Positions 1-8,787 of a stretch of 64,000 nt of DNA are shown here, one piece after another. Under the pieces are notes generated by a model. That model was not told the origin of the DNA and did not search any database. It was given only the letters and a program-made list of their open reading frames with translations. Each line of letters begins with the position of its first letter. The stretch's first letter is position 1. The position numbers and the translations under genes are program-made. This stretch comes from Haloimpatiens lingqiaonensis (GTDB taxonomy: Bacteria > Bacillota > Clostridia > Clostridiales > Clostridiaceae). The stretch is taken from NCBI RefSeq assembly GCF_044502415.1, contig NZ_CP172402.1, one strand, 5' to 3'.

Positions 1-1279
1 GCTTAACCCTTCCAAGCCTACTGCTCTTTTGATCCTTTAAAAAATCTCCTAATAGCTGTAATGGTGCAATATATCCACCACCGCCTGTCTTATAAGCCAA
101 AGCTTCATAATGTCTCTGAAATTCCATGCCGCTTAAAGGACTATTAGATTGAAAATCCTCTGGTGATACAGCTACTACTATTGCAGAGTTTGCATTTTCA
201 CCATCTCTTTTATAATAGCTCATACCATTAGTTACTAATCTTTCCTCTTCTGAAGCAGCAGCTACTACATCTCCCCCAGGACACATGCAAAAACTATAAA
301 CAGCTCTATTTGTAGCTTTACTAGTATAACTTAATCTATAGTCTGCTGCTTTTAATCTAGGGTGATTAGCATATTTTCCATATTGGTTCACATTCATAAA
401 TTCTTGAAGATGTTCTACTCTAACTCCTATGGCAAAAGGCTTAGGTGACATAAATATTTTATTATTGTATAGCATGGTATATGTATCTCTTGAACTATGT
501 CCTATAGCTAAAATAAGAACCTCACAAGGTATTTCCTCTCCATTTATCACTGCATATTTGATTTTGCCCTTTTCCATCACTATATCCTGAAGTAAACTAT
601 TAAACCTAACTTCCCCACCTAACTCAATTATTCTTTTTCTTATATTTTTAACTACTATTTTCAATATATCAGTTCCTATATGTGGTTTCCCCTTGTATAT
701 AATCTCCTCTGGCGCCCCATACTCCACTAGTTTTTCCAATATATAATCACATCTAACATCTTTTATCCTAGTGGTTAATTTACCATCTGAAAAAGTTCCT
801 GCACCGCCCTCTCCAAATTGTACATTAGAATTTATATTTAACTTACCGCTTTTCCAAAATTCCTGTACAGATTCCGTTCTTTCTTCTACCTTTTGCCCTC
901 TTTCCACTATAATGGGTTTATATCCTTTTTCAGCCATAATAAGACCGGCAAACATCCCTGCCGGTCCCATACCTACTATTATTGGCCTAGTATCTAAACT
1001 TTTGTTTCCAAAAACTATTTCATCCCTGTATACTGTATCCTCTAATTTAACGTCCTTATTATTTGCTCTAGAAACTACCTTAGACTCCTTTTCACAATTA
1101 ACTTCTACAGTATAATTAAACTTAATCTTATCCTTTTTTCTAGCATCTATAGACTCTCTAAGTATTTTAAAACTTTCTACATATTTTTCTTTTAATTTAA
1201 TCTTCTTTAAAGCTTTTTCTTTAACTAAGCTCATATCCTCATCTATGTCTAATACTATATTATTTACTCTAATTGTCAT
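1..1279 (-). CDS. FAD-dependent dehydrogenase (uncharacterised family), 3' end cut by window edge
   Basis: This is a flavoprotein of the family often annotated as NAD(FAD)-utilizing dehydrogenase. It starts at the ATG at 1279 and stays open to the window edge, giving about 426 residues; relatives are roughly 530 long, so about 100 C-terminal residues are missing. An N-terminal extension of about 100 residues precedes the dinucleotide-binding loop GMGPAG (residues 103-108). Later glycine-rich stretches include FGEGGAGTFSDGK and CMCPGGDVV, which are typical of this group. The start overlaps the end of cdaR by 11 bases, so the two are translationally coupled in the cdaA operon. In other clostridia glmM often follows, so it may lie just outside the window. 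The substrate is unknown. Confidence 0.85.
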   Translation of the reverse strand, partial: MTIRVNNIVLDIDEDMSLVKEKALKKIKLKEKYVESFKILRESIDARKKDKIKFNYTVEVNCEKESKVVSRANNKDVKLEDTVYRDEIVFGNKSLDTRPIIVGMGPAGMFAGLIMAEKGYKPIIVERGQKVEERTESVQEFWKSGKLNINSNVQFGEGGAGTFSDGKLTTRIKDVRCDYILEKLVEYGAPEEIIYKGKPHIGTDILKIVVKNIRKRIIELGGEVRFNSLLQDIVMEKGKIKYAVINGEEIPCEVLILAIGHSSRDTYTMLYNNKIFMSPKPFAIGVRVEHLQEFMNVNQYGKYANHPRLKAADYRLSYTSKATNRAVYSFCMCPGGDVVAAASEEERLVTNGMSYYKRDGENANSAIVVAVSPEDFQSNSPLSGMEFQRHYEALAYKTGGGGYIAPLQLLGDFLKDQKSSRLGRVK

Positions 1280-2493
1280 TAGTTTTGCTCACTTCCTTCT
1301 TTTTTATTGTTACTTTAATAGTTTGAGGGCTATACGAAACTTCATTTATATCATCAGGAATTACCACTTTAACTGGCACATTATAAGTACCCTCACCTAA
1401 TGAATTAAGATCCACGTAACAACTTAAATCTGTATTTTTAAGTGCTTTTATTTTATCATCAGTACCTGATATTACTACTGAAATTTCCTTATCATTTAAA
1501 ACTGCTTCTAAACCTTCCTTTAGATTTTTAGTTTTTACATCTAAAGCTATATTCTTTTGAATTACAGTATTGTATGTTATCTTTACTTTAACTTTTCCCG
1601 AGTAAGAAGTCTTTATACCCTCTGGAATTTTCAATGGTACTTCAACAGTGTCACCACTATTGAAGCTATTTAAGTCAATATCCTCCGTGAATATTTTTTC
1701 TACTTTTTTAAGTTTATATGCATCACCTGAAATAGATATGCTTTCTGGTATAATAGATACACTGGTAAAAAATTTATCTTTTGAGGGCTTAATGCTCGCT
1801 TCTATTGGAACGTATTTGGTTTTATCTAAGGGAATTTGAACTTTAACCTGGTATGGTTCCACCGAAACATAATCCACCTTGCTTCCAGATATATCTACTG
1901 GAATTACCTTAAAGGTTTCATCTATATTTTTTTCTTCATTAGTCAAATCTATATCTATAGAAGCTGCATTTACATAATTTACATACTGTTCTGCCCCACT
2001 AACTGTAACGGTATCAGGGGTAACTAATGGCTCTGCTGTTTTAAACCCGGCCTTTGCCATCCCCTTTAATATTTAGCTTTACTGGAACTTTCTTTTGAGA
2101 AAAATTATCCAACTCCATTTTCACCCATAAACTCTCTGGATTTATTATGCTTACATTTCCTGGAGAACTTTTCACTTCAACGGGTATTTTCATAGTTCCT
2201 TTTTTAAGTGCATAATTACTTATGTCCGCTTCCAACTTAAAAGATGATGGTTTTATGGCATAAATTTCACTAGTAGCACCCTTTACTGTTACATTTACCG
2301 TATAACTTTGCTTAGGCAACTGTACTAAATCGTATTGTGATAATACATCCTTATTTACAATATTTACTTGAACATTTCTTATAACTGTGGTCTTTATAGG
2401 ATTTTCAATATTTGATATATAAAGCCATAATCCAAAGGCAACTATTAGGCAGCATATTTTTATTATGAAATCTTTTCTTCTCTTTTTATCCAT
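1269..2493 (-). pseudogene. cdaR: CdaR (YbbR-domain regulator of CdaA), split by a one-base frameshift
   Basis: CdaR is a membrane-anchored extracytoplasmic partner of the diadenylate cyclase CdaA. Two overlapping reading frames make up the gene: 2493-2041 (150 aa: an N-terminal membrane segment at about residues 10-27, then YbbR repeats) and 2060-1269 (the remaining YbbR repeats). Near 2050 the first frame runs IKGDGKGRV then stops, while the next frame gives KAGFKTAEP. Removing one base in the GGCAAAGGCC stretch restores IKGDGKAGFK. Joined, the protein is about 400 residues, the normal size. The 5' end overlaps cdaA by 31 bases. Either a real mutation or a sequencing error is possible; both halves look otherwise well conserved. 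Confidence 0.85.
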
Positions 2494-3308
2494 CCCTTCA
2501 CCTTCTCTTTAAAAGAACTCTTTTTCTTTTTTCTAAATTGCATTATCTTTATCAATATATCCTTTAATTTATCTTTATCATAATTTCTTGTTAATCCACC
2601 ATTTACTGCTAATGAAATAGTTCCTGTTTCTTCTGATACAATAATAGTTAAAGCATCTGAATTCTCCGAAATACCTATAGCTGCCCTATGTCTTGTACCC
2701 AACTTTTTATTTATATTATTATTGTTTGTAAGAGGAAGAACACATCCTGAGGACACTATTCTGTCATTTCGTATTATAGTAGCACCATCATGCAGAGGAG
2801 TATTTACTACAAAAATATTTTCTAAAAGCGCTGAACTAACAACCGCATCTATGTTAGTTCCCGTATTAATTATTTCTGCTAATCCAGTTCTCTGCTCTAT
2901 AACAATCAATGCCCCTGTTTTACTTTCTGACAAATTTTCTACAGCAGTAACTACCTCAGTAATAACTTTATCCATAGTTTCATCATCTTCTATTATATGT
3001 TTATCGAAGGTGCTCCTCCCTATATGCTCAAGAGCCCTTCTGATTTCTGGTTGAAAAATAACAACAAAAGTTAAAAGTCCTATGGGCAAGGTTTTATTTA
3101 AAATCCAATTTAACATATCTAAATGTAAAAAACTACTTACAGGTATCATTAAAAATATGAGAATTATTCCTTTAAGGAGTTGTTCTGCTCTAGTCTCTTT
3201 TATTAAATTATATATTTTGTAAAATATATAAGCTACTACAATTATATCCAATAAGGAAATTATACTCATATCCTTAATAGTTTTTATTATTATATTCAAT
3301 GCTTGCAT
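2463..3308 (-). CDS. cdaA: diadenylate cyclase CdaA
   Basis: CdaA makes cyclic di-AMP from two ATP at the membrane. The 281-residue product has three N-terminal membrane helices within about the first 85 residues, then a DAC domain. The catalytic motif LHDGA (about residue 170) and the nucleotide-binding RHRAA (about residue 203) are intact. The length matches the family (about 270-280). The ATG at 3308 is preceded by AAGGTGG. It is first in an operon with cdaR and the FAD dehydrogenase. c-di-AMP controls potassium and osmolyte balance and cell-wall homeostasis in Firmicutes. Confidence 0.95.
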   Translation of the reverse strand: MQALNIIIKTIKDMSIISLLDIIVVAYIFYKIYNLIKETRAEQLLKGIILIFLMIPVSSFLHLDMLNWILNKTLPIGLLTFVVIFQPEIRRALEHIGRSTFDKHIIEDDETMDKVITEVVTAVENLSESKTGALIVIEQRTGLAEIINTGTNIDAVVSSALLENIFVVNTPLHDGATIIRNDRIVSSGCVLPLTNNNNINKKLGTRHRAAIGISENSDALTIIVSEETGTISLAVNGGLTRNYDKDKLKDILIKIMQFRKKKKSSFKEKVKGWIKREEKIS

Positions 3309-3479
3309 AATTCCACCTTCTTCTAATACGTTGTTCTTTTATAATCTTATAATATAATTATACACTATGACAATTATTTATAGTATAAAAAACATAAACT
3401 AAATTAAACTAAAATAATTAGAATATTATAGAATTTATGATAATATAAAAGTATAAATGATATATGAGGAGGGTAAGTC

Positions 3480-4490
3480 ATGGAGAATAAATCTAAAAAA
3501 ATTATAATAAAAATTTCTATTATATCTGGAATTATAGCTATTATAGCATTAGTTTTCTTTACTACATATTACTTTTCTATAAATAAGTCCTTTAATGGCT
3601 ATAAAGCAAATATAAGTAATGTGGTAAATTCAATAAATAAGATTAATTCTGATGTAGAAAATTTAAACTTTAAAGATAAATTTGATCCCAAAGTCATATC
3701 AGAGGATTCGTTAAAAAGAGCAAAACAATTAAATGACATAAAAAATAAATTAAATAACATAACGCCTCCAGCAAAATATAAGGACTCCTATAATTATTTA
3801 ATTAGTGGCTTAAAACAAAATATATCTATATATAACTATTTAATTAATTTACTGAAAGATCCTACTAATACAAACTATCAAAAAAATATTGATAATATAA
3901 AGTATTGCTACAGGGAATGTGAAAAATACTATTCTGCATTTACCATGGATAAGCTATCTTTAAATTCTCTAAAACCAGTATCTGATCTTATAAATGCTTC
4001 TACTAACTATACTTATGAGGAATTTAAAAAGTTTCGTGATAAGGAAATCTCTCTAAATCAACTGATGGATTTTTCCGAAAAAATCGATTCTGTATATATG
4101 AATTTTTCTAAAACAAAAAAGGACTACTTTACTTTGCTACCTCAGGTTAGGGAAGGCAAAATACACTACAGTGACTTGTTAGATAACTTAAATGAAGACT
4201 TATCACAAATAAAGATAATTAGCAAGGATTTGTATGCCATAAGCATTCCAGAAAATCAAATTACTATCTATAACTCTTTAAAAACATTACTAAATGATTA
4301 TGATGATTATTTACAAAATTTCAAATACACAATTAGCATAGAACAAGTTAAAAATGGAAATACTGTTGTAGATATAGAAGAACTAAATGCTCTATATGAT
4401 AGTGCAAATGCTAAATTAGCAAATGTAAATATAAACCAAGAAAACTTTACAAATTTATATAAAGAATTAAAAAAATCTATTTATAAATAA
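3480..4490 (+). CDS. membrane-anchored protein of unknown function
   Basis: I do not recognise this 336-residue protein. It has a short Lys-rich cytoplasmic tail, one membrane helix (about residues 10-32), then an extracytoplasmic part rich in Lys, Asn, Asp and Tyr with a strong predicted helical pattern. It has no lipobox Cys and no catalytic motif I can name. A good ribosome site (GAGGAGGG) lies before the ATG at 3480. It stands alone on the plus strand, divergent from cdaA, and ends in its own hairpin terminator. A cell-surface helical-bundle or sensor-like role is possible but not shown. Confidence 0.7.
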   Translation: MENKSKKIIIKISIISGIIAIIALVFFTTYYFSINKSFNGYKANISNVVNSINKINSDVENLNFKDKFDPKVISEDSLKRAKQLNDIKNKLNNITPPAKYKDSYNYLISGLKQNISIYNYLINLLKDPTNTNYQKNIDNIKYCYRECEKYYSAFTMDKLSLNSLKPVSDLINASTNYTYEEFKKFRDKEISLNQLMDFSEKIDSVYMNFSKTKKDYFTLLPQVREGKIHYSDLLDNLNEDLSQIKIISKDLYAISIPENQITIYNSLKTLLNDYDDYLQNFKYTISIEQVKNGNTVVDIEELNALYDSANAKLANVNINQENFTNLYKELKKSIYK

Positions 4491-4497
4491 ATTTTTA

Positions 4498-4540
4498 TAA
4501 AAACAACCTCAATTACCCTATGATAATTGGGGTTTTATTC
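4498..4540 (+). terminator. rho-independent terminator after the unknown membrane gene
   Basis: An inverted repeat of the form AACCTCAATTA ... TAATTGGGGTT is followed by TTTATTC, directly after the stop codon at 4490. Confidence 0.75.
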
Positions 4541-4704
4541 ATTAAGTGAAAAATAATAGATTTTTTTATGATTATTTGTATTATTTTTTTCTAGTGGGGA
4601 ATACTATCAATAAATTCATGTTATTTGAATTTATAATAGCCTTTTATTAGGCTTTCACCTTTTCCTATTGCCGTATATTTTGCAAGAATAAAAGGAGGAA
4701 AAAA

Positions 4705-5247
4705 ATGAAAAAATTTAAAGCTTTTCTTTTAATATTTACCTTATGTATTGGTCTAACAAAGGTAGAAGTATTAGGCAAGGAAAGCGTACCACTAGAATAC
4801 GAAAATTCTACTAAAAATTTATACAAAGAGAAAGAAAATGGATTGGTGGCGGTTTTTAATGACAAAAAAGCTTACTACATTAGCAATGACGACATATTCT
4901 TAATGTCTCAAATAGTTTATGCTGAAAGTCGTGGGGAACCATATGATGGAAAAGTAGCAGTGGCTTCTGTTATATTAAATAGATTAGTTAGTCCTGATTT
5001 TCCAAACACCGTAGAAGGAGTTGTAACACAAAAAAATGCCTTTTCTTGTGTTAAAAATGGTAGGATCGACGTAAAACCAAATGATGAAAGTTACAGAGCA
5101 GTACTAGATGCTTTAAAAGGAAAAGATCCCACTTCAAAGGCTGTATTTTTTTATAATCCTAAAATATCTACCTGTAGTTGGATGAAAAACATAAATAAAA
5201 AGAATCCCAAGTCCATAGGAAACCACATATTTTTTGCAGTAAAATAA
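4705..5247 (+). CDS. SleB-type spore cortex / cell-wall hydrolase
   Basis: This is a secreted cell-wall hydrolase of the SleB/CwlJ (Hydrolase_2) family, which cleaves cortex peptidoglycan. The 180-residue product starts with a signal peptide (KK-F..FLLIFTLCIGL). The catalytic domain fills about residues 60-180, with the glutamate motif YAESRGEP, then ASVILNRL and the AVFFYNP / IGNHIFF ending typical of the family. There is no N-terminal peptidoglycan-binding domain, unlike B. subtilis SleB, so this is the short form. The ribosome site AAAGGAGG precedes the ATG at 4705. Its monocistronic layout fits expression during sporulation or germination; a vegetative role cannot be excluded. Confidence 0.9.
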   Translation: MKKFKAFLLIFTLCIGLTKVEVLGKESVPLEYENSTKNLYKEKENGLVAVFNDKKAYYISNDDIFLMSQIVYAESRGEPYDGKVAVASVILNRLVSPDFPNTVEGVVTQKNAFSCVKNGRIDVKPNDESYRAVLDALKGKDPTSKAVFFYNPKISTCSWMKNINKKNPKSIGNHIFFAVK

Positions 5248-5267
5248 GTGGTTAGGGATTTTTAATT

Positions 5268-5317
5268 AAAAAGGCTATATTAAAGAGAGTCCTAATTCTC
5301 CTCACATAGCCTTTTTT
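5268..5317. terminator. bidirectional terminator between hydrolase and thioredoxin-reductase-like gene
   Basis: AAAAAGGCTAT at 5268-5278 pairs with ATAGCCTTTTT at 5306-5316, with A-rich and T-rich flanks on the two sides, so it can end transcripts from either direction. Confidence 0.85.
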
Positions 5318-5390
5318 GTTTCATATAATTTTTTATACCTATTTTTTATATTCTATGATTTACTATTTATCATTTTCCATATAGTTGTTA

Positions 5391-6254
5391 CTATTTTGTC
5401 CTGTTATCTAATAAATTTACAGCTCTCAACGCCGCCACTTGACCTTCTCCAGCTGATTTCATATATGCATAAGGTCTTCCCACACAATCTCCACAGGCAA
5501 AGCATCCTGGTATATTAGTCTGCATATGCCTATCTACTTTAATATGTCCATCTTCCATTTCTAGCCCAGGAACCAATTGACTTGGCGGTACACTATCCTT
5601 TAGTGGGAATACCCCGTCGGTTTCTATCTCTCTATTTTTCAACACTAATTTTCTAACCCTTAAATCTCCTATAACCTCTAATGGAGTATCTTTTACAAGT
5701 TCTACAGTACTTTTTATATTATACACTCCATTGTACATAGGAACATAATAAACCTTAGCTGCCAGTTCTGAAACAAAATTAGCTTCTTCCTCAGCTTCCT
5801 TATTATATCCTATTATACTCACAACTTTATTCCTATATAAAGGAGCATCACAGGTAGCACAATATCCAACACCTCTACCTAAAAATTCTTCTTCCCCTTT
5901 TAAAGGTCTTGTAAACTCTATACCAGTGGCTAAAATAACTGTTTTAGCCTCATAATTATTATCACCTGCCATAAGTGCAAAGTAGTCCCCCATGGCATAC
6001 ACATTGTTTACTCTTTCAAAATTTATCTTTATATCCATAGCTTTTATATGATTTGCAAATTGTTCTTTAAGCTCTTGCCCTTTTATTCCATGGAAACCTA
6101 GATAATTATCTATCCTTGGAGCTTTTATAAGTTTATTACTAAACTGTTCATTTCCAAATACTATTATTTTTTTATTTCTAATTTTAGCATTAATCGCTGC
6201 AGATAAACCTGCAGGACCACTTCCTATTATAGCTATATCATATCTATTGCTCAT
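5391..6254 (-). CDS. thioredoxin-reductase-like flavoprotein lacking NADPH motifs (candidate ferredoxin-dependent FFTR)
   Basis: This 287-residue flavoprotein has the thioredoxin reductase fold. It carries an FAD loop GSGPAG (residues 11-16), a redox pair CATC (Cys132 and Cys135), and the C-terminal FAD motif ACGDC. Where classical TrxB has GGGxSA it reads IIGYNKEA, and where TrxB has the HRR phosphate-binding motif it reads YYVPMYN. Loss of both NADPH motifs with retained CxxC is the hallmark of the ferredoxin-dependent flavin thioredoxin reductases described in clostridia. It lies about 270 bp downstream of trxA on the same strand, which fits reduction of that thioredoxin. The alternative is a pyridine-nucleotide-using paralogue with an unusual site. 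Confidence 0.85.
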   Translation of the reverse strand: MSNRYDIAIIGSGPAGLSAAINAKIRNKKIIVFGNEQFSNKLIKAPRIDNYLGFHGIKGQELKEQFANHIKAMDIKINFERVNNVYAMGDYFALMAGDNNYEAKTVILATGIEFTRPLKGEEEFLGRGVGYCATCDAPLYRNKVVSIIGYNKEAEEEANFVSELAAKVYYVPMYNGVYNIKSTVELVKDTPLEVIGDLRVRKLVLKNREIETDGVFPLKDSVPPSQLVPGLEMEDGHIKVDRHMQTNIPGCFACGDCVGRPYAYMKSAGEGQVAALRAVNLLDNRTK

Positions 6255-6337
6255 ATATTCTATTCACTTCCTTCTATGTGAACTGTATCTCTACAGACTA
6301 ACCTGTAAAAATTACGGTTATTTATTACACAACTCAA

Positions 6338-6454
6338 CTTTCACGTATAAATTTTAAGTTCTACAGTATACAAGGTAATAAGTAATCCCATTACTTACCT
6401 GCAAATTTATATTTTTATTTTATAACTGGGAAAGTTCAATTACACAATTTATAA
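6338..6454. repeat. dispersed intergenic repeat, copy 1
   Basis: This AT-rich block begins AACTTTCACGTATAAATTTT and ends with a stretch reading TTTTATTTTATAACT followed by AAAGTTCAATTAC. Copy 2 lies at 8421-8562 and an inverted partial copy at 29132-29200. It fills most of the trxA to reductase gap (6255-6521). It has no coding potential. Confidence 0.7.
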
Positions 6455-6521
6455 AATATAAACAATATATATATACATTCATCTCCCACCTATATACGAT
6501 GAGAGATGAATTTTATCTATA

Positions 6522-6839
6522 CTAAATATGTGATTCTAACACTTTCATTATTTCATTTTTAGGTCTGAAACCTACCATATTTCCAACTACAGAACCACCT
6601 TTAAATACCATTACTGTTGGTATACTTGCTATTCCATATTTTTGAGCTATATCTGGATTTTCATCTACATTTACTTTAACAAATTTAGCCTTACCTGATA
6701 ACTCATTAGAAACATCTTCTATAACTGGTCCTAACATTCTGCATGGTCCACACCAAGTTGCCCAAAAATCCACTACTACTGGAACATTTTCCTCCATAAC
6801 CTCTGTATTAAAATTCATTGAACTTATTTCCTTAACCAT
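6522..6839 (-). CDS. trxA: thioredoxin
   Basis: A classical 105-residue thioredoxin with WCGPC (Cys30, Cys33), the cis-proline region IPTVMVF and the family length. I chose the ATG at 6839 because AGGAGGT lies 7 bases before it; an upstream in-frame ATG at 6863 has no such site. It reduces protein disulfides and probably receives electrons from the flavoprotein encoded downstream on the same strand. Confidence 0.95.
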   Translation of the reverse strand: MVKEISSMNFNTEVMEENVPVVVDFWATWCGPCRMLGPVIEDVSNELSGKAKFVKVNVDENPDIAQKYGIASIPTVMVFKGGSVVGNMVGFRPKNEIMKVLESHI

Positions 6840-6977
6840 AATATAACCTCCTCGTACCCCCATAGGGTATCTTTATATTTACATTTTATAGCTTTTTATT
6901 ATTAAAGTCAAGCACATCTAATTACTTTTTCACAATATGAATTACATATATTCTGTAAATCATATATCATTTGTATT

Positions 6978-8294
6978 TTACTTTCCATTGAGTATATCGT
7001 TTATTTTAGAATTATTATAAATGGAACTGCCATAATAATTTTTTAGTTCCCTTGCATATTTTTTAGCTAAATTAATATCGTTAAATCTATTTAGTATAGC
7101 TAATTTATATAGTACTACTTCTTCATAATTTCCCTTTGCATAATTATCTCTATACTCATTATAATATACCAATGCATTTTGTATATCTTCTTCCTTTTCA
7201 TAGGTAGTAGCTAAAAAATACAATATATGCTCTTGAAGATAATTATTATCAGAAAACTTCTTAGCCCTTATTAAATCTTCTTTTGCTTCTTTTATTTTAT
7301 TATTTTTATTTTCCTCTAAAGCCTTTTGGTAAAAAAAGTTTACTCCTTCACTTCTTAATAATTCTACACTTTTATGATATGCTAATTTTTCATTTATAGT
7401 CAATTGTTCTTCTTTAATATTTTCTATATAGTTATATATTTTATAAAAATCTTTTTCGCTTATATATGCATTTATTATATTTAAATCAAATGCCTGTTTT
7501 TGAGCAATCCCCTTTTGGTTATCAGCATTATTCTTTGTATCATTAGAATTTTTATTATTAGTTCCAATACTATTTTTATTTTGTTTATTCTGCTGATTTT
7601 TTTCTACCTTATCTTTATTTTTATCTTCATTTTTTTCTTTATACTCTTTTTTCACAACTATTTTTTGCGAATTACTATCTTTGAATTTTTTTAAATATTT
7701 TCTTAATCCAATAGCTGTTAAGAAGCTAACTATAACAATTAACATTATTGCTATAATCCAAGTTATTTCTTTTTTATAACTTTTATTAATAACTCCATAT
7801 TTCTGAAGCATTTTTTTATTTTTAATAGCTGCTTCATTGTATCTATCCATGGTTAAAACCTTGTTTATGTAATCTTCACTTTTCTTATAATCACCTTTTT
7901 TTATATAACAACTAGCTATATAATTATTTAAATTTATACAATTAAAATCACTTTTTTCACATTGAGTAAACATTTCTAAGGAATCGTTTATCTTTATATC
8001 ATCATAAAGTTTAACCCCTTTTATATACAAGGACAATCTTTCCTTATCATTCTTACTATCTTGCAAATACTTTTTAGATACCATATCTCCATTATATTTA
8101 TAATTTATATTCCACATCTTTTGAGCATTACCTAGCTCTCCTTTAAAATAATAAAGTAATCCTATGAAATTCAATGTGGAACTATTTTTATTATTACACT
8201 GTAAACTTTTTTTACTTATATTTAAAGCTTTATCTATATAACCTTTTTCAAAAACTTTAACTGCTTTTCTATACAATTTAGATGACTTGTCCAT
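6978..8294 (-). CDS. membrane-spanning TPR-repeat protein, function unknown
   Basis: A 438-residue protein with an unusual layout. Tetratricopeptide-like repeats fill about residues 1-165 on the N-terminal side. A single membrane helix follows (about residues 175-198), then a low-complexity Lys/Asn/Gln/Glu linker (about 205-265), then a second helical repeat region with TPR-like spacing to the C-terminus. It resembles scaffold proteins that gather partners on both faces of the membrane. I recognise no catalytic motif and cannot name a function. It is monocistronic, with an AGAGGTG ribosome site before the ATG at 8294. The linker's composition makes a strong Asn/Lys codon bias but is otherwise native. 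Confidence 0.75.
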   Translation of the reverse strand: MDKSSKLYRKAVKVFEKGYIDKALNISKKSLQCNNKNSSTLNFIGLLYYFKGELGNAQKMWNINYKYNGDMVSKKYLQDSKNDKERLSLYIKGVKLYDDIKINDSLEMFTQCEKSDFNCINLNNYIASCYIKKGDYKKSEDYINKVLTMDRYNEAAIKNKKMLQKYGVINKSYKKEITWIIAIMLIVIVSFLTAIGLRKYLKKFKDSNSQKIVVKKEYKEKNEDKNKDKVEKNQQNKQNKNSIGTNNKNSNDTKNNADNQKGIAQKQAFDLNIINAYISEKDFYKIYNYIENIKEEQLTINEKLAYHKSVELLRSEGVNFFYQKALEENKNNKIKEAKEDLIRAKKFSDNNYLQEHILYFLATTYEKEEDIQNALVYYNEYRDNYAKGNYEEVVLYKLAILNRFNDINLAKKYARELKNYYGSSIYNNSKINDILNGK

Positions 8295-8420
8295 TTTACA
8301 CCTCTTAAACTTAGTCTCTAATCCCTAACAAAGACTTTATTCAAATATTTTAATTAAAATTCTGTAATTATTTATATAAATATTATATTAACATATAATC
8401 GTATAATCCTATATATTATT

Positions 8421-8562
8421 AACTTAACTTTCGCATATAAATTTTAGGTTCTACACTATACAAGGTAAGAGTAAGAAGTAAAAAGTAAGAGGTAAAAAGC
8501 AATGAGTATTACTTACCTGTAAATTTTATATTTTTATTTTATAACTACCAAAGTTCAATTAC
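8421..8562. repeat. dispersed intergenic repeat, copy 2, with extra partial end
   Basis: Within the 493-bp gap 8295-8787 this block matches copy 1 at both ends, but has an inserted stretch of GTAAGAAGTAAAAAGTAAGAG type. A second partial left end (CTTAACTTTCGCTCATAAATTT) follows at about 8565-8588. The rest of the gap, to 8720, is AT-rich DNA in which I see no gene. Confidence 0.7.
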
Positions 8563-8723
8563 TAACTTAACTTTCGCTCATAAATTTCAATCTCTATATT
8601 AGATGAATAAACGTTCTTAATTTAAAATTTAGAATGTAAAATAGAAACTTGTGGAGAAGTTTATTTAGGTACTAGATGCTAGGTGAGGAGGATCGCCAAT
8701 AAAAAAATTTTTAAGCCCTTAAA

Positions 8724-8766
8724 AAAAGGTATAACTACTCTATTTAATGAATCAGTTATACCTTTT
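8724..8766 (-). terminator. terminator of ptsI
   Basis: AAAAGGTATAACT (8724-8736) pairs with AGTTATACCTTTT (8754-8766). On the minus strand it ends in a T-rich run, 22 bases after the ptsI stop. Confidence 0.85.
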
Positions 8767-8787
8767 CTCACTATCCTATTTATTTAA

